Shown here piece by piece: positions 10,776 to 21,231 of a stretch of DNA of 64,000 nucleotides. This stretch comes from Betaproteobacteria bacterium HGW-Betaproteobacteria-12 (GTDB lineage Bacteria; Pseudomonadota; Gammaproteobacteria; Burkholderiales; Rhodocyclaceae). Position 1 is the first letter of the stretch, and each line of letters starts with the position of its first letter. The translations under genes were made by a program, and so were the position numbers. The notes beneath the pieces were generated by a model. That model had not been told where the DNA came from. It ran no database searches and was given only the letters and a program-made list of their open reading frames with translations. The DNA is taken from positions 1 to 64,000 of the forward strand of contig PHCU01000002.1 of assembly GCA_002842345.1 (NCBI GenBank), given 5' to 3'.

Positions 10776-11491
10776 GCCCGCATCGTCCGCATGAAAACTT
10801 CTTCCAGCGACGCGCCCGGATGCTCGGCCATCAGGTTGGCTGTGGTGTCGAGCGCCACCACCTTGCCCTGCTTCATCAGCGCGATGCGGTTGCACAGCGC
10901 CTCGGCCTCTTCCAGATAATGCGTGGTCAAGATGATGGTATGGCCCTCGACATTGAGCCGGCGGATGAACTGCCACAGGCCCTGGCGCAATTCGACATCG
11001 ACGCCGGCGGTCGGTTCGTCGAGGACGATCACCGGAGGCTTGTGCACCAGCGCCTGGGCCACCAGCACGCGCCGCTTCATGCCGCCCGACAGGCGGCGCA
11101 TATTGGTTTCCGCCTTGCTGGTCAGATCGAGGTTGGCGAGGATCTCGTCGATCCAGTCGTCGTTCTTGCGAATGCCGAAGTAGCCGGACTGGATGCGCAG
11201 CGTCTCGCGCACATTGAAGAAGGGATCGAAGACCAGCTCCTGCGGCACCACGCCGAGCCGACGCCGGGCTTCGCGGAAGTCGGCGATGACGTCGTAACCC
11301 ATCACTTTCAACGAGCCCGAATCCGGGCGGAGCAGACCGGCCAGCGTTGAAATCAGCGTCGTCTTGCCGGCGCCGTTCGGCCCGAGCAGGCCGAAGAACT
11401 CGCCTTCGCCGATCTCGAGCGAGACCCCGGCCAGCGCTTGCAGCGTGCCGAAATGCTTGACGACGTCAACGATGGAAACCGCGGCAGCCAT
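10772..11491 (-). CDS. ABC transporter ATP-binding protein (export type)
   Basis: A 239-residue nucleotide-binding subunit. Walker A is GPNGAGKTT, the signature is RLSGGMKRR and Walker B is VIVLDEPTAGVD, followed by the switch histidine in LTTHYLEEAE. It drives the overlapping ABC-2 permease. Good ATG at 11491, only 9 bp after mlaB, so it belongs to the mla operon by spacing although it is not an Mla subunit. Confidence 0.93.
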   Translation of the reverse strand: MAAAVSIVDVVKHFGTLQALAGVSLEIGEGEFFGLLGPNGAGKTTLISTLAGLLRPDSGSLKVMGYDVIADFREARRRLGVVPQELVFDPFFNVRETLRIQSGYFGIRKNDDWIDEILANLDLTSKAETNMRRLSGGMKRRVLVAQALVHKPPVIVLDEPTAGVDVELRQGLWQFIRRLNVEGHTIILTTHYLEEAEALCNRIALMKQGKVVALDTTANLMAEHPGASLEEVFMRTMRA

Positions 11492-11500
11492 GGAACCCCC

Positions 11501-11782
11501 TCAGGCGAGGGGCAGCAGCTCGGCGACGCCGTACAGTTCGGCCAGCGAGAGTACGCCTGTCGGCACCCCAGCGAAACGGATGGCGGCCCGCGCACCCTCT
11601 GCCGAGCGCAGCCAGCCGAGCATGACGACGATGGCCGACGAATCGGCCTCGCTGACCTGCGAAAAATCGAAGATCTGCTCACCCGACTGCAAAGCGGTGC
11701 GGCCTGCATCGAGCAGGCCGCGCGCATTGGCCATGGTCAGCGGCACCGTAACCAGCAGGCGCCCTCCGTCGCGTTCGATCAT
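11501..11782 (-). CDS. mlaB: STAS-domain subunit of the phospholipid transporter
   Basis: A 93-residue STAS protein that in the Mla complex binds the MlaF ATPase and regulates its stability and activity. The DFSQVSEADSSAIVVML segment is the typical STAS loop and helix. The start overlaps the mlaC stop (ATGA, 11779-11782). It lies downstream of mlaC with mlaA between mlaC and mlaD, an order seen in betaproteobacteria. Confidence 0.88.
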   Translation of the reverse strand: MIERDGGRLLVTVPLTMANARGLLDAGRTALQSGEQIFDFSQVSEADSSAIVVMLGWLRSAEGARAAIRFAGVPTGVLSLAELYGVAELLPLA

Positions 11783-12411
11783 TTTTTCTCGGCCTTGGCC
11801 TGATTGGCTTCCAGCGAGCGGTTCTTGGCAGCTATCGAAGCGATCAGGCCATCGATTCCACCGCTGCGCACTTCCTGGCCGAACTGATCGCGGTAATTGG
11901 TGACCAGGCTGATGCCGGCGACCGTCACGTCATAGACCTTCCAGGCGCTATCCCTGAGTTCCAGGCTGTAGTCGAGCTGGATCGGCTTGTTGCCCGGCTG
12001 CTGGACCTCGGTGCGGACCAGCACATCGGTCTCCTCCGGTTTCATCTTGAACGGCTTGTACACGACCTTCTGGTTGCGATAGCCGGTCAAAGCGTTGGCG
12101 TAGGTGCGCACCAACAGCGTCTTGAATTCGCCGGCCAGTTGCTGTTGCTGCTGCGAATTTGCCTTGCGCCAGTCCTTGCCGACCGCCAGGGCGGTCATGC
12201 GCGCGAAATTGAAATGCGGCAGGACCTTCTTGTCCACCAGATCAATCACCTTGGTCGTGCTGCCATTCTGGATCTCTCGATCCTTGCGAATGATCTCGAG
12301 CACCTCCTCGGTGACCTGCTGAACCAGGTCATTAGGCGCCTGCTGGGCAAAAACCGGCAGTGAGAGGCAGGCAGCGGCGGCGAGGGCGAACAGTTTTTTC
12401 ATCATGGACAT
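11779..12411 (-). CDS. mlaC: Periplasmic phospholipid-binding protein MlaC
   Basis: A 210-residue soluble periplasmic carrier that moves phospholipid between MlaA in the outer membrane and MlaFEDB in the inner membrane. It has an N-terminal signal peptide (LFALAAAACLSLPVFAQ). The family pattern is clear: VLPHFNFARMTALAVGKDWRKA, then TYANALTGYRNQKV, and ending VTNYRDQFGQEVRSGGIDGLI. Starts at 12411 or 12405 are possible. Upstream neighbour mlaA is 15 bp away. Confidence 0.93.
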   Translation of the reverse strand: MSMMKKLFALAAAACLSLPVFAQQAPNDLVQQVTEEVLEIIRKDREIQNGSTTKVIDLVDKKVLPHFNFARMTALAVGKDWRKANSQQQQQLAGEFKTLLVRTYANALTGYRNQKVVYKPFKMKPEETDVLVRTEVQQPGNKPIQLDYSLELRDSAWKVYDVTVAGISLVTNYRDQFGQEVRSGGIDGLIASIAAKNRSLEANQAKAEKK

Positions 12412-12426
12412 GGGGTCTGGGTGATT

Positions 12427-13149
12427 TCAGTAGTCATCGTCGAGTCGCGGCGGGCGACCATCGTAGATCTGGTTGCGGCGACGCTGCAGGTAGGCATCGC
12501 GAATATAGGCATATTTGTCGAGCGCCGCCTCCTCGACCACCTTGTCGGAAGGCAACAGGCTGGCACGGATATCGACGAAGCGAACGATCATCGCCCCATC
12601 GCGCACGCCGGCAGGATCGAAGAAACGCACCGGATCGGCGGCATAATCGACGCCCCAGCCGGCGGTATCGCGCACCGTCCGCGGCCCGATACCCGGCCAG
12701 AAGACAAAGCCTCCGTCGCCGACGCCCCAGACGGCGAGCGTCTGCCCGAAATCCTCGTCATGCCGTTCGAGACCCAGCTCGCTGGCGACATCGAACAGGC
12801 CGAAGATGCCGACCGTCGAATTGATCAACAAGCGGCCCAAGTCGGTGCCGGCGTCGCTGAACTTGCCCTGCAGGGCGCTGTTTGCGCCGACCCACAACTC
12901 GCCGGCGTTGCCGAAGAAATTACCGACTGCGGCCTTCACCGGCAGCGGCGCGACGCTGTCGTAAGCCTGGGCAACCGGCTTGGCCGCATATTTGTCGACC
13001 ACTTCATTGACGGCGAACATGCTGCGATTGAAGCCTTCGTAGGGATCGCGCGGATTGTCTTCCGCCATGGCTCCACCGCCCAGCCCCAGTACGCCGGCCA
13101 CTAGCAGGGTGCGACAAACACTGCCAATCAAGAGTTGCCTCCGCATCAT
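12427..13149 (-). CDS. mlaA: Outer-membrane phospholipid-removal protein MlaA (VacJ)
   Basis: A 240-residue MlaA protein that removes phospholipids from the outer leaflet of the outer membrane. Conserved segments are DPYEGFNRSMFAVNEVVDKY, LGRLLINSTVGIFGLFDVA, GQTLAVWGVGDGGF and the FWPGIGPRTVRD loop. Most homologues are lipoproteins with a lipobox cysteine. Here the N-terminus (MMRRQLLIGSVC, then GAMAEDNPRD) looks like a plain signal peptide with cleavage after AMA. It overlaps mlaD by 4 bp. Confidence 0.93.
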   Translation of the reverse strand: MMRRQLLIGSVCRTLLVAGVLGLGGGAMAEDNPRDPYEGFNRSMFAVNEVVDKYAAKPVAQAYDSVAPLPVKAAVGNFFGNAGELWVGANSALQGKFSDAGTDLGRLLINSTVGIFGLFDVASELGLERHDEDFGQTLAVWGVGDGGFVFWPGIGPRTVRDTAGWGVDYAADPVRFFDPAGVRDGAMIVRFVDIRASLLPSDKVVEEAALDKYAYIRDAYLQRRRNQIYDGRPPRLDDDY

Positions 13150-13616
13150 TTCGTTTCCTGCCCTTCCGACGCCTTGCTAAAGAGAAACTGGCTGATCAAT
13201 TTTTCCAGAACCACAGCTGACTGTGTCTTCGAAATTGTATCGCCAGGTTTCAGCATGGCCTCGTCGCCGCCGACATCGAAGCCGACGTACTGTTCACCGA
13301 GCAGGCCGGCGGTGTAGATGGCGGCGAAGGTGTCGCGCGGAAACACGTAGCGGCCGTCGATGTTCATCGTCACGACGGCCTCGTAGCTGGCCGGGTCGAA
13401 GTGGATGTCGGCAATCCGGCCGACGACCACTCCGGCGCTCTTGACCGGCCCGCGCACCTTCAAACCGCCAATATTGTCGAACTTGGCCTGCAGCGTGTAG
13501 GTCTCGGACAAGTGGGCTGACGACAGGTTGCCGACCTTCAGCGCCAGAAACAGCAGCGAGGCAAGGCCAATGGCCACAAAAATGCCGACCCAGAGGTCGA
13601 GAGCGGTACGGTTCAT
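13146..13616 (-). CDS. mlaD: MCE-domain lipid transport protein MlaD
   Basis: A 156-residue inner-membrane anchored MCE protein that forms the periplasmic hexameric ring of the Mla transporter. One N-terminal membrane helix (LWVGIFVAIGLASLLFLAL) is followed by the MCE domain, with FDNIGGLKVRGPVKSAGVVVG and YTAGLLGEQYVGF. Its start overlaps the mlaE stop by 4 bp. Confidence 0.95.
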   Translation of the reverse strand: MNRTALDLWVGIFVAIGLASLLFLALKVGNLSSAHLSETYTLQAKFDNIGGLKVRGPVKSAGVVVGRIADIHFDPASYEAVVTMNIDGRYVFPRDTFAAIYTAGLLGEQYVGFDVGGDEAMLKPGDTISKTQSAVVLEKLISQFLFSKASEGQETK

Positions 13617-14407
13617 GAAGTTCCCCGGAACATGAACGAAGTCAGAACGAAATCCAGCGCCAGAATGGCCAGCGCCGACGTCACCACGGTACGCGTGATG
13701 GCCCGCGAGACGCCTTCGGCGGTCGGTACGGAATCGTAGCCTTCGAAAACGGCAATCAGCGAAACCGCGATGCCGAACACAAAACTCTTGATCACGCCAT
13801 TGACGATGTCGTAGCGAAAATCGACGCCGGCCTGCATCTGCGACCAGAACGCGCCTTCGTCGACACCGATGAAAACGACACCAATCAGCCAGCCACCGAG
13901 CACCCCCATGGCCGAGAACAGCGCGGCCAGCAGAGGCATGGCGATGACGCCGCCCCAGAAGCGCGGGGCGACGACGCGGGCGATCGGATTGACCGCCATC
14001 ATGTCCATCGCCTTCAACTGCTCGGTCGCCTTCATCAGCCCGATCTCGGCAGTGATCGAGGAACCGGCACGTGAGGCGAAGAGCAGCCCAGCCACCACTG
14101 GACCGAGTTCGCGCACCAGCGACAGGGCCACCAGAATGCCCAGCGCCTCGGTCGAACCGTAGCGCTGCAGTGTTTCGTAGCCCTGCAGGCCGAGCACCAG
14201 GCCGACGAACAGACCGGAAACCGAAATGATCAGCAGCGACAGCACGCCGCTGAAATAGACCTCGCGCACGGTCAGCGGCAGGCGGCGGAACGAAGCGCCG
14301 GAGAAGCGCAAGATGGCGAACAGGAAACGCGAAGCGAAACCCAGGCGCCAGATGCGGTCGACGACGGCATGCCCGAGCTTGCGCACGAGGGTGACGGGAT
14401 CAGCCAT
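13613..14407 (-). CDS. mlaE: Phospholipid ABC transporter permease MlaE
   Basis: A 264-residue permease with five to six membrane segments. Conserved MlaE blocks are VLGLQGYETLQRYGS, LVRELGPVVAGLLFASRAGSS and AEIGLMKATEQLKAMDMM. The ATG at 14407 (MADPVTLVRK) lies 8 bp inside the end of mlaF, so translation is coupled. It pairs with MlaF, MlaD and MlaB. Confidence 0.95.
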   Translation of the reverse strand: MADPVTLVRKLGHAVVDRIWRLGFASRFLFAILRFSGASFRRLPLTVREVYFSGVLSLLIISVSGLFVGLVLGLQGYETLQRYGSTEALGILVALSLVRELGPVVAGLLFASRAGSSITAEIGLMKATEQLKAMDMMAVNPIARVVAPRFWGGVIAMPLLAALFSAMGVLGGWLIGVVFIGVDEGAFWSQMQAGVDFRYDIVNGVIKSFVFGIAVSLIAVFEGYDSVPTAEGVSRAITRTVVTSALAILALDFVLTSFMFRGTS

Positions 14408-15212
14408 GCGCCACCCCGGCGAGAAACTCCTCGCGTACCGGCGGCGCCGGATAGTCGAAGCGCACCGGGCCATCGACCTCGGCATGGACGAACTGGTGCA
14501 CGAACGGGTCGCGCGAGGCGCGCAGTTCGTCGGGCGTGCCTTCGGCGACAATCTGGCCGCCGGAGATGAAATAGATGTAATCGACGATCAGCAGCGATTC
14601 CTGGACATCGTGGGTGACCATGATCGAGGTCGCGCCGAGCGCATCGTTCAGTTTCCGGATCAACTGGCCGATGACGCCGAGAGCAATCGGATCGAGGCCG
14701 GTGAACGGCTCGTCGTACATGACCAGCATCGGATCGAGGGCTACCGCCCGGGCCAGCGCCACCCGCCGCGCCATGCCGCCGGACAGTTCGCCGGGCATCA
14801 GCGAGTGGGCGCCGCGCAGACCGACCGCTGCCAGCTTCATCAGCACCAGGTCGCGAATCATCTCTTCCGACATGTCGGTATGTTCGCGGATCGGAAAGGC
14901 GACGTTGTCGAACACCGTCATGTCGGTAAACAGCGCGCCGAACTGGAACAACATCCCCATCTGGCGGCGAATCCGGTACAGCTCGTCATGCGACATCTCG
15001 GAAACACGGTGCTTGTCGAGGTGCACGCGTCCGCCGGTCGGCTTCAACTGGCCGCCGATGCAGCGCAGCAGCGTGGTCTTGCCACAGCCGGAACCGCCCA
15101 TGATGGCCACCACCTTGCCGCGCGGAATCTTCATGTTGATTCCCTGCAGCACGGGCCGCCCGTCATAGTTGAAATGTAGGTCTTCGATATCGACCAGGAT
15201 GTCGTCCGACAA
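14400..15212 (-). CDS. mlaF: Phospholipid ABC transporter ATPase MlaF
   Basis: A 270-residue ATPase of the Mla complex and the first gene of the operon. Walker A is GGSGCGKTT, the signature is ELSGGMARR and Walker B is LVMYDEPFTGLDP, followed by VTHDVQES. The start is a TTG at 15212, supported by AAGGA seven bases upstream; no in-frame ATG precedes the domain. Confidence 0.94.
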   Translation of the reverse strand: MSDDILVDIEDLHFNYDGRPVLQGINMKIPRGKVVAIMGGSGCGKTTLLRCIGGQLKPTGGRVHLDKHRVSEMSHDELYRIRRQMGMLFQFGALFTDMTVFDNVAFPIREHTDMSEEMIRDLVLMKLAAVGLRGAHSLMPGELSGGMARRVALARAVALDPMLVMYDEPFTGLDPIALGVIGQLIRKLNDALGATSIMVTHDVQESLLIVDYIYFISGGQIVAEGTPDELRASRDPFVHQFVHAEVDGPVRFDYPAPPVREEFLAGVAHG

Positions 15213-15281
15213 GTCGCTGTCCTTGAAAAAAGTCGTCGGATTTTAGCAGAAGGCCCGCCCTTCCCCTCGAAGCGACGAGGC

Positions 15282-15287
15282 TATAAT
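15282..15287 (+). promoter_or_regulatory. Candidate -10 element for the pilus operon
   Basis: A perfect TATAAT lies 31 bp upstream of the regulator start. Transcription would begin near 15294, with AAGGAA at 15302-15307 as ribosome site. No good -35 hexamer is visible 16-18 bp upstream, so an activator may be needed. This 100-bp gap also holds the start region of divergent mlaF. Confidence 0.4.
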
Positions 15288-15317
15288 CAGACAAATTTCA
15301 TAAGGAATGTTGCGTCC

Positions 15318-16732
<1,415 letters not shown>

Positions 16733-16736
<4 letters not shown>

Positions 16737-18097
16737 GTCTGTACCTGGAACACTTCGGGCTGCGCGAGCCGCCCTTTCGCATCACTCCGCACACCGATTT
16801 CTTCTTTTCCGGCGCCAACCGCGGCCCGACGCTCGACGCCCTGATCTACGCCATTACCCAGGACGAAGGCATCGTCAAGGTCACCGGTGAAGTCGGCAGC
16901 GGCAAGACCATGCTCTGCCGGATGCTGCTCGAACGCCTACCGGCCAGCGTCGAAACGCTGTACCTCGCCAACCCGTCCCTGTCGCGCCAGGAAATCCTCG
17001 GCGCCATCGCCGACGAACTGGGCATTCCCGCCGACGGCAAAGCCACCCACTCGCTGACCCGGGCCCTGCAGGAAGCGCTGATCGAGCGCTACGCCGCCGG
17101 CAGGCGGGTGGTCATGCTGATCGACGAAGCCCATGCCATGCCGGCCGAATCGCTGGAAGAAATCCGCCTGCTCTCCAATCTCGAGGCGAAATCGACCAAG
17201 CTGCTGCAGATCGCCCTGTTCGCCCAGCCCGAACTGGACGAACGCCTGGCTGCCAACGACATGCGCCAGCTGCGCGAGCGCATCACCCAGCACTTCAATC
17301 TGACGCCGCTGAAGCAGGAGGACATCGCCGGCTATATCGAGTTCCGTCTGCGCACCGCCGGCTATCACGGCCCCAACCCCTTCAGCCCGGCCGCCATTCG
17401 GCAGATCGCCGAGCTATCCAAAGGCCTTTCGCGGCGCATCAATATTCTTGCCGACAAGGCCTTGCTCGCCGCATTCTCGAAAGACAGCCACCAGGTAGAC
17501 AGCCCGGAAGTCGCCATTGCCGCCCAGGACGCTCATTTCCTGCCGCTGCAGCGCCCGACCCAGGCGGCGACCACCCCCCTGCTGCTGCGCGTCATCGGCT
17601 GGTCAACCCTGGCGGCCGCCTTGCTGCTGCTCGCCTTCAATCTCGGCTCGCGCAGCACCTCGGGCGGCAAACCCGAACAAACACCGATCGCCGCCAGCGA
17701 GACCGGTCCTGCGGCCACCGGCGCCCGGCAAAAACAACTGCGCCCGCCCGCCACGCCGGCTACCGCCAACCCCCGCTTCGGGCCGCTGACCCGCCGGCAC
17801 ATGGAACAATATGCCGAGTGGATAGACGAAGTGCCACGCACCCGCTACTTCATTCAATTGCTTGCCACCGACGCCTCGCATACCGGCGAAATCGAGGGCT
17901 TTCTCGCCCGCGCCATCCAGGAACTCGACCCGGCGGCATTGCGCGCCTACCGTTCCAGCCTGTCCGGGCAGGATCGCGTCGGGGTGATTTATGGCGATTT
18001 TCCCAGCCGCGAGGCTGCTGCCGCCGCCATGCTGGCGCTCCCCGAATCGATCAAGGCCGCCCAGCCTTTTCCGCGACAGGTTTCGCGCCTCCACTGA
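16733..18097 (+). CDS. mshM: MSHA-type pilus ATPase MshM (ExeA-like)
   Basis: A 454-residue protein with an ExeA-type AAA ATPase domain: opening LEHFGLREPPFRITPHTDFF, Walker A GEVGSGKT at 52-59 and Walker B LIDEAHAM near 129-136. One membrane helix follows at about 282-305, then a Pro/Ala-rich linker. The C-terminal region (RYFIQLLATDA, IYGDFPSREAAAAAM) looks like a SPOR peptidoglycan-binding domain. Such proteins help the secretin cross the cell wall. The secretin gene follows after 97 bp. The start overlaps the regulator stop. Confidence 0.85.
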
Positions 18098-18194
18098 GCC
18101 TCCGGAGACCATGACGATCTGTTAAGGAACGTGCTAGCATCGGCAGCATTCCGGCCAAATGGCACGCCGACTGTTTAGACAAGGTAAAGGCCCG

Positions 18195-19997
18195 ATGAAG
18201 ATCGGTTATTTCAGCGCAACGCTCTTCTCCCTGATGCTGGCCGCCTGCGCGGCTCCGACCCCGCGCGAACCGTTCAAGGGTCACCTCAGCAGCGACACTG
18301 CCGCGACCCAGGCGGTGGCCCCCGACGCCAAAGCCCCGGCCGCCATCCCGGCCCCGGTCCAGCAGACGCTGGCCTTGCCCAAGCCGCGCGCCGTGCCCAA
18401 AGCCGAAACCTATAGCGTTGTCGTCAACAACGTTCAGGTGCACGACCTGCTGTTCGCCCTGGCGCGCGACGCCAAGGTGAATGTCGACATTCACCCCGGC
18501 ATCACCGGCATCGTCTCGCTCAATGCCATCGACCAGACCCTGCCGCAACTGCTGACGCGGATTGCCAAACAGGTCGACATGCGCTTCGAACTGGACGGCC
18601 CGAACCTGTCGGTAATGCCGGATTCGCCGTTCCTGAAGCATTACAAGGTCGATTACGTGAACATGGCGCGCAATATGGCTGCGACGGTCTCGACCAACAC
18701 CCAAATCGAAAGCGGTCTGCCTGGCAGTGGCGGGTCTGGCTCAGTGGCCAGCGGCGCCGGAGGAAACGTTTCCAATTCGCGCATCGAGAATGCCTCGAAA
18801 AACCAGTTCTGGGTGTCGCTGGAGAAAAACATCAAGGACATCCTGCGCGAAACCGACAAGATACTGCCGGAAGGCTCCAGCGAAACCTTCGTCGAACAGA
18901 GTGCTGAACAAACGGCAACCGGTGCCGCCGCACTGCCGCAGGCCGGCCGCAACACGGCCCAGGCCATTGCCAATGCGCTGCAGGCCAATCCGGCCCCGGC
19001 TTCGAACAGCCAACGCACCGGCACCGCGGTCTATCGCACCAGCACCTTCCGCGAAGCAGCCTCGGTAATCATGAACCCGGAAAGCGGTGTCATCACGGTC
19101 CGCGCCACCGGCAGGCAACACGAAAGGATTCAGGAATTTCTCGACCGAGTGGTCAATTCTGCGAGCAAACAGGTGCTGATCGAAGCCACCATCGTCGAAG
19201 TAGCCTTGAACGACGGTTACGAGCAAGGCATAGATTGGCGAGAGATCAGCAGAGGTGGGCTGGTGAGTTTTGTCGGGCGGCAAATAAACAGCACCGCCAA
19301 TATCAGTTATGCGCGAGACAACGATCCCACCGCACTAATAACCATGCTGCAGACCTTCGGCACCACGAAGGTGCTCTCCAGCCCCCGGCTGTCCGTACTC
19401 AGCAACCAGACCGCATTGCTCAAGGTTGTCGAGAACATTGTCTATTTCGAAGTCAAATCGGACATCACGCAGACATCGAACCTGGTTGGAGGCCAACCGA
19501 TCAAGGCCTTCACCACGACGGCAAAAACCGTCATGGTAGGGCTTGTACTGGCAGTCACCCCACAGATCAGCGATAGCGACAATGTGATATTGAACGTGCG
19601 GCCAACCATAACGAGCATTGCATCGATGATTCCGGATCCCAATCCAGAATTGACCATTCCCAACCTCGTGCCGCAAATTCGTACGCGGGAGATCGAGTCG
19701 ATCATGCGTGTCGCCAGTGGCAACATCGCCATCCTTGGCGGCCTGATGGAAGACAAGATTGATTACAGGAACCAGCGCGTTCCCGGTCTTGGTCAGATCC
19801 CAATTGCCGGCGAGGTTCTGAACAGCCGCAACAACATTGCCAGAAAATCCGAACTCGTCATCTTCCTGCGCCCGATCGTCATCAAGGACGCCAGTCTGGA
19901 AGGCGACTATGCCGGCATGCGCGACTTCCTGCCCGGCGGCGCTTTCTTCCGGCAGCCGAACGAGGCGCAGCCGTTCAACGTCGTTCCCAGTCGCTGA
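18195..19997 (+). CDS. mshL: MSHA-type pilus secretin MshL
   Basis: Outer-membrane secretin lipoprotein of 600 residues that forms the channel for the pilus. The ATG at 18195 (MKIGYFSATLF) is preceded by AAAGG and gives a lipobox LAAC at residues 14-17. Next come an N-domain (VNNVQVHDLLFALARDAKVNVDI), a Gly/Ser-rich insert, and the secretin core with VLSSPRLSVLSNQTALLKV and a C-terminal LGGLMEDKIDYRNQRVPGLG followed by SELVIFLRPIVI. This is the MSHA/type IVb secretin pattern. The next gene starts 9 bp later. Confidence 0.92.
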   Translation: MKIGYFSATLFSLMLAACAAPTPREPFKGHLSSDTAATQAVAPDAKAPAAIPAPVQQTLALPKPRAVPKAETYSVVVNNVQVHDLLFALARDAKVNVDIHPGITGIVSLNAIDQTLPQLLTRIAKQVDMRFELDGPNLSVMPDSPFLKHYKVDYVNMARNMAATVSTNTQIESGLPGSGGSGSVASGAGGNVSNSRIENASKNQFWVSLEKNIKDILRETDKILPEGSSETFVEQSAEQTATGAAALPQAGRNTAQAIANALQANPAPASNSQRTGTAVYRTSTFREAASVIMNPESGVITVRATGRQHERIQEFLDRVVNSASKQVLIEATIVEVALNDGYEQGIDWREISRGGLVSFVGRQINSTANISYARDNDPTALITMLQTFGTTKVLSSPRLSVLSNQTALLKVVENIVYFEVKSDITQTSNLVGGQPIKAFTTTAKTVMVGLVLAVTPQISDSDNVILNVRPTITSIASMIPDPNPELTIPNLVPQIRTREIESIMRVASGNIAILGGLMEDKIDYRNQRVPGLGQIPIAGEVLNSRNNIARKSELVIFLRPIVIKDASLEGDYAGMRDFLPGGAFFRQPNEAQPFNVVPSR

Positions 19998-20006
19998 GGA
20001 GCGGGT

Positions 20007-21224
20007 ATGAGCCTGTTGATGGATGCCTTGAAACGGGCCGAATCGAGTAAACAGGAGGCCGCCCGGCAGCAGGGCGGCAAGGAGGCGGCGCCCGGCGCCG
20101 ACGAAGGACTGACGCTGACGCCATTGAACAGCGAGCCGCCGGCCCCTGTTGCGCGGCCACTGCCCGATCTGGCCACCCATATCGAGGCGGTCGACGCCGA
20201 TCTCGCCCGTTCGGCTCAGACTCGTCCCGCCGTCGAACCGGCGCCGGCGTTCGCCCAGACGGCGGCGACTGGCCAGGCGATCGCGCGCAATGCCTTCGCC
20301 GCCAAGCAAGCGCCCGCGGCAGCGCGCCACAACCTGCTGTGGCTGGCGCTCGGCATCCTGCTCATTGTCGGTCTGGCCATCGCTGCTTACGTCTGGTTCC
20401 AGCTAAGCGCCATGGGCGGCAGCAGCCTGGCGGCGAGCCCTCCGCCGCCGTCGCGACTCGGCGCACTACCACCCGCCGCCCCGGTGGTCCCGGTGCCGCT
20501 GGCCGCCAGCCAAGCGGTCGCCGAAGCAGCCTCACCCACCGAACCCGAAGCCCGCCGGCTGCCCTTGCCGGCCGAACCCCCGCCATTGCGCGCGGCCGCG
20601 ACGCCACGCCCGGCACCGGGCGCCGCGCCGATCCGTCTGGCACGCACGCAGCCCGAACCTGACCCCAGCCTGATGCGCGCCCACCGTCAGCTGCAGGAAG
20701 GCAAGCTGGACCTGGCAAACCAGAGTTTCCTGCAGGCCCTGCAGCAGGACCCCAACAACACCGATGCCCTGCTGGCGCTGGCCGCCATCGCCCAGCACCA
20801 GGGCCGGACAAACGAAGCCGAAGGCTGGCGACAACGGGCGCTGATCGCCGACCCCAGTCATCCGGCGACCCAGGCGGCAGTCCTTGGCGGCACTGCGGCC
20901 GGAACCGACCCGCTGACCACCGAGAGCCGCCTGAAGACTCTTCTCGCCGGCCAGCCGCAATCGGCCGAGCTGAATTTCACCCTCGGCAATCTGTATGCCC
21001 GTCAGCAACGCTGGGCCGAGGCGCAGCAGGCCTTTTTCAATGCGGTTGCCGCCGATGGCGACAACCCGGACTACCTGTTCAATCTGGCGGTCAGTCTCGA
21101 CCAGTTGCGTCAGCCCCGCCCTGCCGCCCAGCATTATCGGCTGGCGCTGGAGGCCGCCGGTCGGCGGCCGGCCACTTTCGACAACGAACAGGTCAGGAAA
21201 CGCCTGGCCGAACTCCAGCCCTGA
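20007..21224 (+). CDS. mshN: MSHA biogenesis TPR protein MshN
   Basis: A 405-residue bitopic protein. The N-terminus MSLLMDALKRAESSKQEA is the short cytoplasmic motif typical of MshN-like proteins. One membrane helix follows near residues 112-133, then a Pro/Ala-rich periplasmic linker and a C-terminal TPR domain (about 225-400). It lies between the secretin and the assembly ATPase, as in MSHA loci. It probably scaffolds the inner-membrane platform to the secretin; the exact role is not established. Confidence 0.85.
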   Translation: MSLLMDALKRAESSKQEAARQQGGKEAAPGADEGLTLTPLNSEPPAPVARPLPDLATHIEAVDADLARSAQTRPAVEPAPAFAQTAATGQAIARNAFAAKQAPAAARHNLLWLALGILLIVGLAIAAYVWFQLSAMGGSSLAASPPPPSRLGALPPAAPVVPVPLAASQAVAEAASPTEPEARRLPLPAEPPPLRAAATPRPAPGAAPIRLARTQPEPDPSLMRAHRQLQEGKLDLANQSFLQALQQDPNNTDALLALAAIAQHQGRTNEAEGWRQRALIADPSHPATQAAVLGGTAAGTDPLTTESRLKTLLAGQPQSAELNFTLGNLYARQQRWAEAQQAFFNAVAADGDNPDYLFNLAVSLDQLRQPRPAAQHYRLALEAAGRRPATFDNEQVRKRLAELQP

Positions 21225-21231
21225 AGCCGCA

